A stretch of 64,000 bases of DNA. It comes from Nageia nagi (lineage: Eukaryota; Pinophyta). Each line of letters starts with the position of its first letter. Position 1 is the stretch's first letter. Below, piece by piece: positions 1-10,505 of this stretch. The DNA is taken from assembly GCA_050084985.1 (NCBI GenBank), contig JBITNC010000001.1, forward strand, positions 123,380,001 through 123,444,000, written 5' to 3'. The position numbers were made by a program, and so were the translations under genes. The notes beneath the pieces were generated by a model that worked only from the letters and a program-made list of their open reading frames with translations, had not been told where the DNA came from and ran no database searches.

Positions 1-3000
1 TTTCAATCATTAGGGTCCTTTTTCTAAAAACTAGCTATAGGAAATGAGTTACTTTTAGGTGAATCCTTAGATCCATACCTTTTTAATAGGAAAGGAGGTA
101 TATTCTACAGCCAAGATGGTAGTGTATCCTAGTTTGAAAAAATATACCCCCCTTTCCTAAGTTTTTATCTTAGGATATTAGTACCATTTTCCATTGGTAG
201 CAATAGAGTCGTGGCCAACATATTATTCATTACCTTTGTTACTATAGAAAGATATTAGCTTGGTGGTTGTAACAACTTCTACATTCTTTATCTATTATTC
301 TACTCCATGGAATATTGAACCTTAGATCTAATGTTGTTCCTTCCTCATCTTACGCACTCAGTTAGGTTTGGAATCTTTTTAAGAGGCCTATCTTGTACCC
401 ATTCATCTTCCCAAAACCTCACCTCTTTTCCATTACCAATACACTTGGTAGTATTTTCATTCTAAATATGTTTGAATATGATAGGATCTTTCCAAAAGGC
501 TAATCCATATTTCCTTAAGTCATCTTGAATGAATTTCAATCCCTCTAATAGATATTTATTTTGGCATATTTTGACAACTTTCCTTTCCTCACTACTACTT
601 ATTTTCCATGTTAATTTCCCTCTTAGTGTTATATTAAACCATTTCAAACTATGAAGGCCAAAACCTCTGTGATTCTTGGGTTTACATACTTTAGCCCAAC
701 TCACTACAATTACTCTTTTCTTTTCCTACATTTTGATCTAGAGGAACTTATTGCAAATCAAGTCAATTTAATCACATATACTAGTAATGATATCAAAGTT
801 AGAGGCATAATAAACATGCATACTTTGAAGTACCACTTTCACTAGTAAACATTTGTGAGCAATTGAAAGATTTCCCCCTTTCCAAAAAACTAGATTTTTT
901 TGGAATCGCTTTATTAGTGGCAACCATAAATTTTTCCCTAATGGACCTACAAATAGTGGCATATCTATATAGGTAGTTGGGAGGTCTTCAATCTGATAAT
1001 TGAAGATCCTATTAAATCTCCCTTTTCCTACTAATATTACTATGGATGAAGAATAGTTAGCTTTTATTAAAGTTGATCTTTTACTGAGACGCTCCTTCAT
1101 AGAGATGTAGGATCCTTAAGTAATTCCTTACTTCAACCATTGAAGCTTTTCCTATGATGATTGTATCATACTCAAATTGACTATGAGTACTTATGACTAG
1201 CATATCATAGGGATTAATATCTTTCATTTTACCAATCCTTTTTCCTAAGGCTTCTACCATTAGGATGAATAGATATGGAGAAATTGGGTTACTCTATATG
1301 AGCCCTTTTCAAACTGAAAGATGTTGGAAACCACTCCATTGATTAGAATAGATAAGGGGCCATAAATATACACTAATTAATATAAGATCTTTAGATTGTA
1401 AAAAATTTAAATTTCTCACATATCTTATCTATAAAGGTTCAGTCGACCCTATCATAAGCCTTTTACATATCTAGTTTTAGCAGAAACATCTCAATTTTTT
1501 TATGCAATTTGTTATACCTTGTGTATAACAATGATCCCATAAATAATATTTCTCCCTTGAATAAATCCTCCCTATTCCAAAGAGATAAGGTGATGGAGGT
1601 TCAACTTTAACATATTAACCATTATTTTAGTGAGGATCTTATATACCATATTACATAGATTGACTAGGTGAAACTTCTTGTAGTCTTTTACATCCAAGAA
1701 TTTGGGAATAAATGCCAAAAATGTAACACTTCAAGCCTTAAGGATTTCCTAAGAGGATTGGATTTCTCTTACTACCTAGGTGATCTCTATGCCCATAAGC
1801 CCCTAGAAGTTTTGAAAAAATTCTACAAGGAACCCATATGGACTTGGGGATTTGTTATGGGCCATAGAGAAGACTATGTTCTTGATTTTCATATAAGAGA
1901 AAGGTATGATGGCTTTCCAATTTTGCTCATTAGTCACCAAATTTAGGATATTTTTCAAAATATCCACCATCTAAGCATTGTGAAGTTTTTCTTCCATGGA
2001 AAACAACCATTGAAAGAATCTAACACATGGTTCTTTTATTTCCTTAATGTATTGCATGCATTTTTCTTAAGTAGTCTTAATTTCCAAAATCCTATTTTTT
2101 TTTATATGTTTGAAGGTGGTCATTTTCAAAAACCTTATGTTACGATCACCTTCTTGAAGCCATGTTATTATCGATTTCTATCTCCATTTCATTTCTTTCC
2201 TTGCTAAATTGTTATGAAGGTAGCATAACACTTCTTTCTCTTCCAATATAAGATCTTTTAACAATCCTATAGCTTCCATTCTCTCCCCAAATATAGGTAT
2301 TCTTACTTTCAACTATTACTTCTTTTCCTCAATTCTGCCAAATACTTCTCTATTTCAAACTTTGATCTATTTCTTCATATTTTGCAACTTTTTTGCAATG
2401 ATGAACATCATGGTCGTATAGATTGAAAGATTCCACTATTATCTGATCCTTTCCTCCAACTCCATATGACTCAACCACATATTTTCAAATATGAAGGGAC
2501 TATTCTTGGTAGCACAGCTCTTTATGTTGAGTAATACTACATTATAATTTGACCCTATTCATGGTAGAGCATGTAGTTGATATTTGGGGAAATCATGAAT
2601 CCATTCTTATGATACAAAAATCCTATCCAATCTAATCATTATTAGCTTCCCTACTATTTTCCTTTTGGTCTAGGTGTACTTGGTTCCATGGATTCTAAGG
2701 TCTGACAAACTCGTGTTAATTAAATAATTCTTAAGATCATTCATCCTAGATAATTGGGGCCCATTTAAAACTCCTCCTAACTTTTCCTCTAAGCATAATG
2801 GGGATTTTAAGTCCCCTATAAGAATCCATCTTTCATCATAATTTTTCTAGAGAATTTCTTCTAGGACTTTTAAAAATTTCCTTCTCTCCAATAGTCCATT
2901 TGGTCAATAAATATTTATGGTATTTAGTTGCTTTTTGGAAGCTTTATGGGTAAGATTCATACAAATGAAGTTGGTATTTACTTTCATAATAGATCCATCA

Positions 3001-3232
3001 AAGAGTTTTGGTTTTCATAAAGATAGGATTTCCCTTGCATTCCTCTCAGATGGGCATATGCCATCATCAATTGAGCCAAATTTCTTCACTTAACCATTTT
3101 ATTCTTGGCCTCTTTTACTTTTATTTCCTACAGGGACACTAAATCAAGCTTCTACTTCCTATAAATCTCTTGTAGAAGCTTGCTTTCTGAGGGGGTACTC
3201 AACCCCCTCATATTAAATGAGAGGAATATCAT
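1..3232 (-). pseudogene. LINE ORF2 (endonuclease-RT-zf-RVT), copy A, partial
   Basis: ORF2 encodes the endonuclease and reverse transcriptase for target-primed reverse transcription. It starts at the ATG overlapping the ORF1 stop (3232) with MIFLSFNMRGL, the usual N-terminus of plant LINE endonucleases. Further on are GDLKSPLCLEEKL (the family GDFN motif with Asn lost), LDLRIHGTKYTWTNR and an RT block with SNPIS. The catalytic YADD box (codons 1165-1176) here reads FEYD, so the first catalytic Asp is gone. The zf-RVT domain gives WAKVCKPKNHRGFGLHSL. Stops throughout; the C-terminus is outside the window. Confidence 0.8.
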
Positions 3233-4386
3233 TGAGCACCCAACTTAGATGGTGCTCCACCCTCGAAGGTAGCCAAAGTACCTTTCTTACCATCTACTAT
3301 ATTCTTTACTATTTCCTTCATTCTTACCTCTTCTAGTGTTGGCCTTCCTTTTATCAAGCTTTTGGTAATTATATGTCTCTCAAGTTGAGTTTCCTTCCTA
3401 ATTGTGTCATTTGAGTTTGAGGGACTCTTTCTTCTTCTCATTTTACCTTCCATGTTCTACCATTTATCGTTCGGGTTTTGAAAATATTATCCCTTTGTAA
3501 TGATCATTGGATTATTATTCAAAATAGTGTTCACCTTATTATCATCTTGATCCTCCTCACTCATCTCATATCCCTAATTATGTTGATGAATTTCCCCTCC
3601 TTCAATACCTTGCCCTTCTACTACTTCCTCTGGTTGAGCCTTCTCTTATGGTTGTTTAGGTCTCCACTCCCTTTCTTGCAACACACTCTTCAAGCATGAT
3701 TTCAAAATATGACCAACTCGATTACATAGGGAATAGAGACAGTTATTTTTCTTATAGCATAGCTCTTGTTTGACATATCTAATTTCATCCTCTAATGTAA
3801 TTAAGTTTGGAAGTTTCACTTCAAACTCCACCATAACATGAAATCGTATCGTTACCATTCTTGATCGAGCTTTGGTCACATCATCCATTATTAGCAATCT
3901 CCCAAAAGATTTCCCAATTCCTTCGAAGATCTTCTTATGTAAAAAATCAAAAAGAAGGTTTGGAAGAGTTACGTAGATATGTGCTATTATTATTTATGCT
4001 TATAGTGGATTGAAACCAGACCTCCATCGTTCAAAAAATAATCTTGTATTACCAAAGAACTAAGATGAGCTCAAGATCACATTTCAATTATTTTTATTGC
4101 TAAAGGGGAAGAGCATATAGTCGTTAGGTAATGTAGCAATATCCAAACTCTCCAAAAGTTTCCATTTGAATTTTTTCCATTTCTAGATACTATCAATGTT
4201 CAATCTTGCTCCCTACATTTTTCTGATCAAACTTAGTCTACCTCTTTTCATTGTTTGGTTAGTGACTGCTCAAGGAATCTTAAGTTTTAATTTCCCATTG
4301 TTCGAAGTTGTAGCTCTTAACAGGAGACTAAGATCCACCTTCACCTCTTGAGAGAATAGTTCTCTCCAAGCTTTTCGATTCTCCAT
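3229..4386 (-). pseudogene. LINE ORF1 (DUF4283 / zinc-knuckle nucleic-acid binding), copy A
   Basis: Plant LINE ORF1 proteins bind element RNA; the family has a DUF4283 fold followed by a CCHC knuckle. Here the start Met at 4386 opens MENRKAWRELFSQ; the DUF4283 part includes KIFEGIGKSFGRLL, followed by LPNLITLE. The knuckle reads LYSLCNRVGHILKSC: the last Cys-x4-His-x4-Cys is kept but the first Cys of the C-x2-C pair is Tyr. A basic RRRKSPSNSND tail follows and the frame closes with TGA at 3229. The span is 1158 nt (386 codons), but internal stops break it. The stop overlaps the ORF2 start as ATGA. Confidence 0.75.
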
Positions 4387-4591
4387 GTTATCTCGTCATT
4401 CACTCATCGTAGCTAAGGGGAATCATCGATCAAAGGGAAGGCGATAGAAGTGAAACATCCTAGCAAATTCTAAGGTTGGAGAGCATGCCATTCTTCTTTA
4501 TTTTGAGAAGATGTATCATTCTACCATACATTTGAAAACTATTAAATATTTAGGATAAACATTATGAAGAATTTATATCCATTGACTTGTA

Positions 4592-4660
4592 GGATTGAAA
4601 CCCATAACTTTTCAAAAGAGACTAGGAACCCTTACCGCTACACCAATACCTTACGATTTA
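4592..4660 (-). mobile_element. tRNA-like Pol III module (SINE-type), copy A, module 1
   Basis: On the minus strand a box A-like TGGTGTAGCGG (4645-4635) is followed about 31 nt later by a box B-like GGTTTCAATCC (4602-4592), the spacing of an internal Pol III promoter. The rest does not fold as a tRNA. It sits roughly 100 nt upstream of the LINE 5' end on the same strand. Most likely a tRNA-derived SINE; the 3' limit is unknown. Confidence 0.5.
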
Positions 4661-4984
4661 TGAATAATCCTTTTTTATGATGATAAACTTTAAATTAAAT
4701 TATTTTATAAAAATCCTTTTAATTATGAAATTATATAATTCTACAAATATAAAAAATTTGATTAAAAACAAAAAAAAAAAAATGTTTATAAACTAAATAA
4801 AAATACTTATAATAATATATTCATCTTTGAAAAAATATTAAACATCAACACAACCTAAAAAGTACACTGAACAAAGAATTTTCCTTAGAAAAGTTCAAAG
4901 ACATCATCCAACATTTAATATAAACAACATTTTCTAAATACGCGAAAAAGAAACCTATCATATTCCAACAAGCACTCTGATAGA

Positions 4985-5410
4985 AAGATAATAAACTTTA
5001 TGCTCTTGGATGGAATTTGTGTACTACAAGTATTCATTCCCGTAGTTATTTGGTAATTGATGAACATGGTGTCATGTTCTCCAATAATGAGATGGTGGGG
5101 TTTGAATTTGGGTCGTTTTAATGACAGTGGTGGGTTTCATTTTCAGTGTTGCCTATCATTCTTCTCTGTTATGAAAAAGAAGAGGTTCCAACCTGGTCGT
5201 TGCAGGGCCGTAAAGCTTCTGACAATGCAGGCATAAACATCTATGGTCACGGGTTGATGGAAATTGTGTATTCCCAGTCTTACTAACCTTGTTTGGTCTT
5301 TGAAAAGTCATACCATGGCCCCATGTTATTCAATAATTTAGAGTATGGTGGTCACCTTAGCATTTAAAATTAGTAATTGCAACTTTCTGTAATGGCTATG
5401 TAGAATGAAA
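4985..5410. other. Unrecognised higher-GC block, copy A
   Basis: A block of near-average GC inside AT-rich DNA, conserved in copy B. The plus strand is open over most of it in copy B (start Met 21237, 85 codons) but copy A carries about 45 extra bases and a different local frame. No domain is recognised on either strand; it could be a fragment of a host gene or of an element's untranslated region. Confidence 0.35.
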
Positions 5411-5434
5411 AAGAAAGGACTTATTTTGTTTTTA

Positions 5435-5535
5435 TCTTGTTAGTATTATTATTATTATTGTTGTTGTTAATATTTTTATTAATTTTTATAATTATTATGT
5501 TGTTATTATTATTAATTGTATTTTTTAAATGATTA
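5435..5535. repeat. ATT/TTG trinucleotide-rich stretch, copy A
   Basis: Runs of TATTATTATT and TTGTTGTTG followed by poly-AT. The matching stretch in copy B (21640-21745) has different repeat numbers, as expected for a microsatellite. Confidence 0.8.
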
Positions 5536-5944
5536 AATTTACTTTAATAAAATACTAAATCATATAAAATGTATATGGTAGAAAAATTTATACTTTGAGC
5601 ATTTCGTGTTATATCAAAAAAGAAATTTTGGGAAAAGCAAAACAATCTTCACATTGTCTTTATACAAGGTACACTACCACCGTTATAAAATAATTATACA
5701 ATAAAAAAGGAGAGAGCAAAAATCCACTACTAACGTGATCCATCACATATGCATTTAACACATTAAAAAGAGGGTGAGGTACTAGCAAGTTGAACGTTAG
5801 CTAGCTAGCAGAGAAGTGGCTATCTTTTTAATAATTGTTGTGTTCACCATATCCTCATTATGCTTTCAAACATTGGAAGAGAATATTTGTATGATGGATG
5901 AATGAAACATTTGAACGATGGATGATGATAGTGAAATAGACATA

Positions 5945-6155
5945 GTTTTCCATTATTTATTATATTTAAAATTTAATATTTGAAATTTATATTTAAAATG
6001 TATAATTTATAATGTCTATTTAAAATTTAAAATCTATATTTATAATATAAGTTTACATTTAAATTTTAAAATTCAATATTTATATTCCATATTTATAATT
6101 TATATTTCAAATTGATAAAAAAAATTAAAATTAATAATTTATATTTAAAATTAAA
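5945..6155. repeat. TTTAAAATTTA-type AT-rich repeat, copy A
   Basis: Degenerate short repeats of the form TTTAAAATTTATAT with no GC. Copy B (22170-22400) has one extra partial repeat. Similar texture is seen at 62760-63535. Confidence 0.7.
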
Positions 6156-6299
6156 GGGTTACAAGTTGAGTGCACATTTGATGGTCAACCATGAAAGGTA
6201 GTTGAGTAGGTCGTGGGGAAAAACATTTTGAGAATTTCATTGATGCCGAGACTCTTCCACCAAGTTATGCATGCAATGTGATACATCAAAACAACATAA

Positions 6300-6430
6300 A
6301 CTCTATTTGTTTAGTTGGTCATGTTGTGACCCATGTCGAGACAAAATGTCCCATGTTCAGATCCCACTAAAAATGATAAAATGTACTCCTTATAGTTGTC
6401 TCATAGACAACTTTTGATCTCCCAAAAATA
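6300..6430 (+). mobile_element. tRNA-like SINE-type module 2, copy A
   Basis: Plus-strand box A region TGTTTAGTTGG (6308-6318) and box B-like GTTCAGATCC (6355-6364), spaced about 37 nt. Box A is decayed relative to copy B. The following text (to about 6430) is shared with copy B; the end of the element is not defined. Confidence 0.45.
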
Positions 6431-6517
6431 TTAATAAAATTTCTTTGTTATTATCTCTATCTTTCTTCTTCAATATTACAAGTCAAAAGAAGATCCTTAT
6501 TACAAAACGTGAACTTG

Positions 6518-6820
6518 TTACTTGAATCGCATCACAACCTCAAAAGTTTCATTTGCATCATTGAGTCTCCCTTTGACATCAATCCTAAGATTGTTCTGAT
6601 TCAACAATGAAGGTGAAACCCTTAATATCCATTCAAAGTTGTACAACATAAGATTGTGCTTAACTGATGATAAAACTCCATATTTAGAAATCTCGTTATC
6701 CAACACTTTCAGAATCTTATTCACTCCCTTCTAAGGACAATTGGTTATCCCTACAAGTCTCACGAGAAACACCTCATGATCCATCTACAAATATTTTCCA
6801 CCACCTTAAACTAGACTTAT
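6518..6820 (-). pseudogene. Unidentified coding remnant, copy A
   Basis: The minus strand gives a protein-like reading that includes LRIDVKGRLNDANETFEVV and, beyond a stop near 6735, DHEVFLVRLVGITNCP in the same frame. The composition looks like real coding sequence rather than AT-rich noise, but I cannot assign a family. In copy B the same stretch has lost one base near 22781, shifting the frame, so it is not under constraint. Confidence 0.3.
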
Positions 6821-6829
6821 ATGCACAAA

Positions 6830-8600
6830 ATTAATAAATCTCTACTTATTATTTTTTTAAAAATGCATTCCTTTTGAAAATCTTATAGACACAGATTCTC
6901 ATATTAAGCCTATCTCCGTATCGGGAAAGTTTTCAAAATGAACTCAAAAGTGAAATCACAAAATAATCTTTATTGACATCTATTATAGAAATGGATATGC
7001 TCTAGACATTACAACAATCACAAGACTATTTACCATGGATTTGTGCCATAGAATGCTTCAAACTCAATAGGATTTTTAATATGCGAGTGCCTCAGCCCAA
7101 AGTGAGAGTCCTAATAGTATGTATGGATGTCTATTAAAGATTATTTTAAAATTTTATGCATTTGCTAATAGACATGTATATTGAAGGAGGTGGGAACATG
7201 AAAGAGGTTTTGCAAATTAAAAACTCGAAGGATCTTGATGCACTTTCCTATTAAAAACATTGGTTATTAAAAACTCTTTTCTATTGGAAACCTTGCCTAT
7301 TACAAAAACTCTATTTTTTTGGTCAATAATAGAGCTTCTCCAGTGATATATAAAGTTGCTCTATTTTGTATGGTAGGGAGGGTGAGGAAGCATGCCACAC
7401 TCATGATTAGCATGAGAAAAAGGAGGCACGCCTAGAGGAAGGCATGTGTGGAGGTGATATGCTCCTTCTCCATATAGACACCATGGATCAAGAGAAGCCA
7501 AACCATAGATACAGAAAGCAGGTAGAGGGTCTTGATTAGGCAATTTGGCAAGCACATCGATTACCATATTCTAAATATAAATCCTAGAACATCCTACAAG
7601 GTAAGAATTCATAAGTGACCTAGAAGTTTGAAGAATTCTCTATAATGAAGGTATTGATGGCTTTGTGGATTCCCTAAATGGCTACCAAAAACAAAGTTGC
7701 TCATCTTTGGAAAAATTCTAGAAACTTGATAAGAATGAAGGAGAAAAGAGAAAGAGGGAGACATAGTGGGTCATTATCAAGTTTGGGAGTATTTTGGACC
7801 ACATTGATGGAGACACAAGGAAGGCTGGTGGAGAGGGCAGGTGTAGTGGGGAGTTGAAGGAGGAATCCAAGTAAAGGATCATTATGGTATGCAAATGCAA
7901 AGGAATTTATGGTGGTATGATCTATGGCATTAGGAATTGGAGGGGAATCTAAAGAGAATGGTATACCATCCATTATTGTGTCTAGCCATTATTATGTGAT
8001 CTGCCATCTTGAGGCCTTTCGATTTGCTTTCTACCTTTTGTTATACTGAGTTCATTATTACCATGCTAGATGCAGGTGGTTCCTTTAGTTATCTAGAAAC
8101 CACCTTCGATACATTTTGTTTTCAAAGAAAAATCCAAAGGTCATTTGTTGTTATTTTTATGTTTTTCATTTATTTATGTTTCTCTTTGTTTACAAATCTT
8201 GATTTGTAACTTTCTATTATGGTTTTAGAGGAATGTTATGGTTGTAGGGGAATAGGTTGCATATATCATTGACATAACTTTAATATTGGAGTATGTGATC
8301 TCCAATGTGGTAGTGGCCCAGAGTTTCACTTCTTATATAGTGAATGGATTCATCTAGCTAAGGGACTAATTGCCCTCCTAATAATTTGAGAAACCTACCA
8401 GAATCTGATACACTTGTGCATTTTTTCGTATTATTTTTTCCTAATTAATACAATCATAAAGCTATACTACAAAAATATATTTGCAAAAGAATTTTTGCAT
8501 ATTAGTTTCATGAATATGAAAAAATGAATCATACACAATAGAATAGTTTTGTGAATATGCAAAAATATGGCCCAAAAAAACTATGTACCAAAAGCATAGA
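6830..8600. other. No recognisable feature, copy A filler (matches 23040-24840)
   Basis: Short open frames on both strands (for example minus 7701-7973 and plus 8009-8209) are kept in copy B, but conservation only reflects the recent duplication. Nothing matches a family I know. Confidence 0.5.
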
Positions 8601-8630
8601 TTGACTAAGTGATGTAAAATGATGTTACAT

Positions 8631-8690
8631 GGATTTGAACTCGCATCTAGTATTTCAAAACCCAATGTTTTAACCAATATACCAACATTT
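8631..8690 (-). mobile_element. tRNA-like SINE-type module 3, copy A
   Basis: Minus-strand box A-like TGGTATATTGG (8684-8674) and box B AGTTCAAATCC (8641-8631), spaced about 32 nt. Downstream on the minus strand the DNA reads ATGTAACATCATTTTACATC, itself an imperfect palindrome. Likely a SINE or a decayed tRNA copy. Confidence 0.45.
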
Positions 8691-9086
8691 CATTGAAAAA
8701 TAGGCATTTCATTTTTATTTATTTAACCTCATATTTGATATTCACAAAACTATTCTTACATATTAGTTTCAAAAATACACATAAAAAAATCATAAAATAA
8801 TATATAGTGGGAAAAGATTTTTCGACTTGTCAAAAGTCCAACAAAATTTCATAGATTGTTAGGGGGGTGAAAAGTCCCTTAGCTAGACAAATCCTATAGT
8901 GAATGTAATCAAAATGGGAACTATCATCTAATGGTTCAAGGTGGACATGAGATCTTGGAGGGATTCAATGACTCCAATTACTTGTATCCTTTTGTTATCA
9001 TATTGTTTATCTTCATCATATTATGTATCTATTATAGGTTTGTGTAGCACATGTTTAGGTTCCTTATTTCTTATTTTATTTATTAA

Positions 9087-10490
9087 TGTTGATATGTGTC
9101 TTTGTACACCTAGGATTTTGGTCTAAATGAACTAAATACACATAAATATTTAAGTATGTGATATGTAAGGTAATTAACATAAATAAAATATACATGAATA
9201 GCAAGAAATAAAGAATAACAGTGCAGTAATATAAACAAGAGTTTTATTGATGCCAAGATAAAATATGGAAGCACACACTAAAGAGATGAGATCAAGTGTA
9301 AGATAAATACTTATGTATCCTGACCTATATTGAAGTTGAATATATATAGGATGAACTTAGCAAAGAGAGATTACCTTGATTTGTAAACCCCATGACTAAT
9401 AGTAGAAAGGATTCTAGCATAGGTGCTAGGTCTTAGGAGCTCAACTCGAGCACTTACTTCAGCATAGGTAATAGGATTTCAGTTGAATGAGGTCCACCAA
9501 TAAGGATCAATAAAATAGATGTGTCAATAATTTGAGCCAAGTATATGATCGTGAAGATGGATGATAGATATTTACTTGAGTGATAACAAGATTCCAATCT
9601 CACTAGGTCATGTTTATAAGCACCTAAGAGTAGGGTATTGATAATTGAGATGTAATCTTGATATGCTTTCCCCAAGTTAGAGATACTTACATTTATATTA
9701 AGTGTGATATCTCCATTTGACCCCTTGTAAGAAGGTTGAAGCCTTATTAGTGTAACATAAAAATTAAAAATACAACCTAAGAAATATGTCATAATAAGGT
9801 ACAATATGATTAAAATATGATAAAGTATGATTAAATATGTATGTAATGTTACACCTAAGTGGGACCACTTTTATGTATCGATAAATTCCCAAGATAAATA
9901 CTTTTGTATCCTTACCTATGTCGAAGCTGAATATATGCATAACAAACTAATCAAAGAGATGTGACCTTGATGTGCGAACCCCACAACCAACAACATAAAG
10001 GATCGTAGCATAAGAGCTAGGTATTAGGAGCTCAACATTGATGCACACTTTAGCATGGGTGCTAGCATTTCAATGGAATAAGGTCCACCAACAAGGATCG
10101 ATAACAATAGATGTATAGAAAGCCAAGCCAAGCATATGATCATGAAGATGGATGATATATATTTGCTTGAGTAATAAAAAGATTCCAATCTCAATAGGTG
10201 GTATTTAGAAATGTTCAACAATAGGCTATTGGCTATCAAGATGTAATATTGATATGCTTTCCCCAAGTTAGAGATACTTACATTTATATCAAGCATGATA
10301 TCACTATTTACCCCCTTGTAAGAAGGTTAAAGCCATCTTGGTGTACCTAATATAAAAAGAAGAACACAACTTGAGAAATATGTGATAATAAGGTACAATA
10401 TGATTAAAATATGATAAAATGTGATTAAATATATGTGTAATGTTACACCTAAGTAGGACCTCATTTAGATGACCACTTTAAGTGTCAACA
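9087..10490 (-). mobile_element. Gypsy-type LTR (3' LTR of a minus-strand element), copy A
   Basis: On the minus strand it starts TGTTGACACTTAAAGTGG and ends ATATCAACA, i.e. TG...CA. Immediately outside the start, the minus strand reads GCAAAGGGGGGCATT, a polypurine tract as expected just upstream of a 3' LTR, so the element body lies at higher coordinates. The LTR holds a 591-bp internal tandem duplication (units start 9301 and 9892, both at AGATAAATACTT). Length 1404 bp. Confidence 0.7.
9301..10490. repeat. 591-bp tandem duplication inside the LTR, copy A
   Basis: Two direct units, 9301-9891 and 9892-10490, alignable over their length with many substitutions. The homologous LTR at 39362-40167 has only one unit, so the duplication arose in one LTR lineage before the 16.3-kb tandem duplication. 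Confidence 0.75.
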
Positions 10491-10505
10491 AATGCCCCCC
10501 TTTGC
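10491..10505 (-). promoter_or_regulatory. Polypurine tract, copy A
   Basis: Minus-strand GCAAAGGGGGGCATT directly before the LTR start, the expected primer site for plus-strand DNA synthesis. Copy B has GCAAAGTGGGGCATT at 26741-26727. Confidence 0.6.

Larger units (their letters stand above)
1..4500 (-). mobile_element. LINE (non-LTR retrotransposon), copy A, 3' part outside window
   Basis: Minus-strand plant LINE. Reading from high to low coordinates it shows ORF1 (DUF4283-type plus zinc-knuckle remnant, 4386-3229), then ORF2 with endonuclease (from 3232), reverse transcriptase (about 2000-1100) and zf-RVT domain (about 680-560). The 5' boundary is not exact; similarity to LINE coding sequence fades near 4450-4500. 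Many stop codons and frameshifts make it inactive. Confidence 0.85.

Noticed and set aside
1668-2207. Plus-strand ORFs at 1668-1946 and 1980-2207
   Set aside because: They are antisense shadows of the LINE reverse transcriptase/endonuclease on the minus strand.
7361-7973. Pro/Leu-rich minus ORFs kept in both tandem copies
   Set aside because: Conservation reflects the recent duplication; frames differ in length between copies and no domain is seen.
8631-8690. Considered as an intact tRNA gene
   Set aside because: Box A and B are present but acceptor, D and anticodon stems do not pair, so only a tRNA-derived module is claimed.
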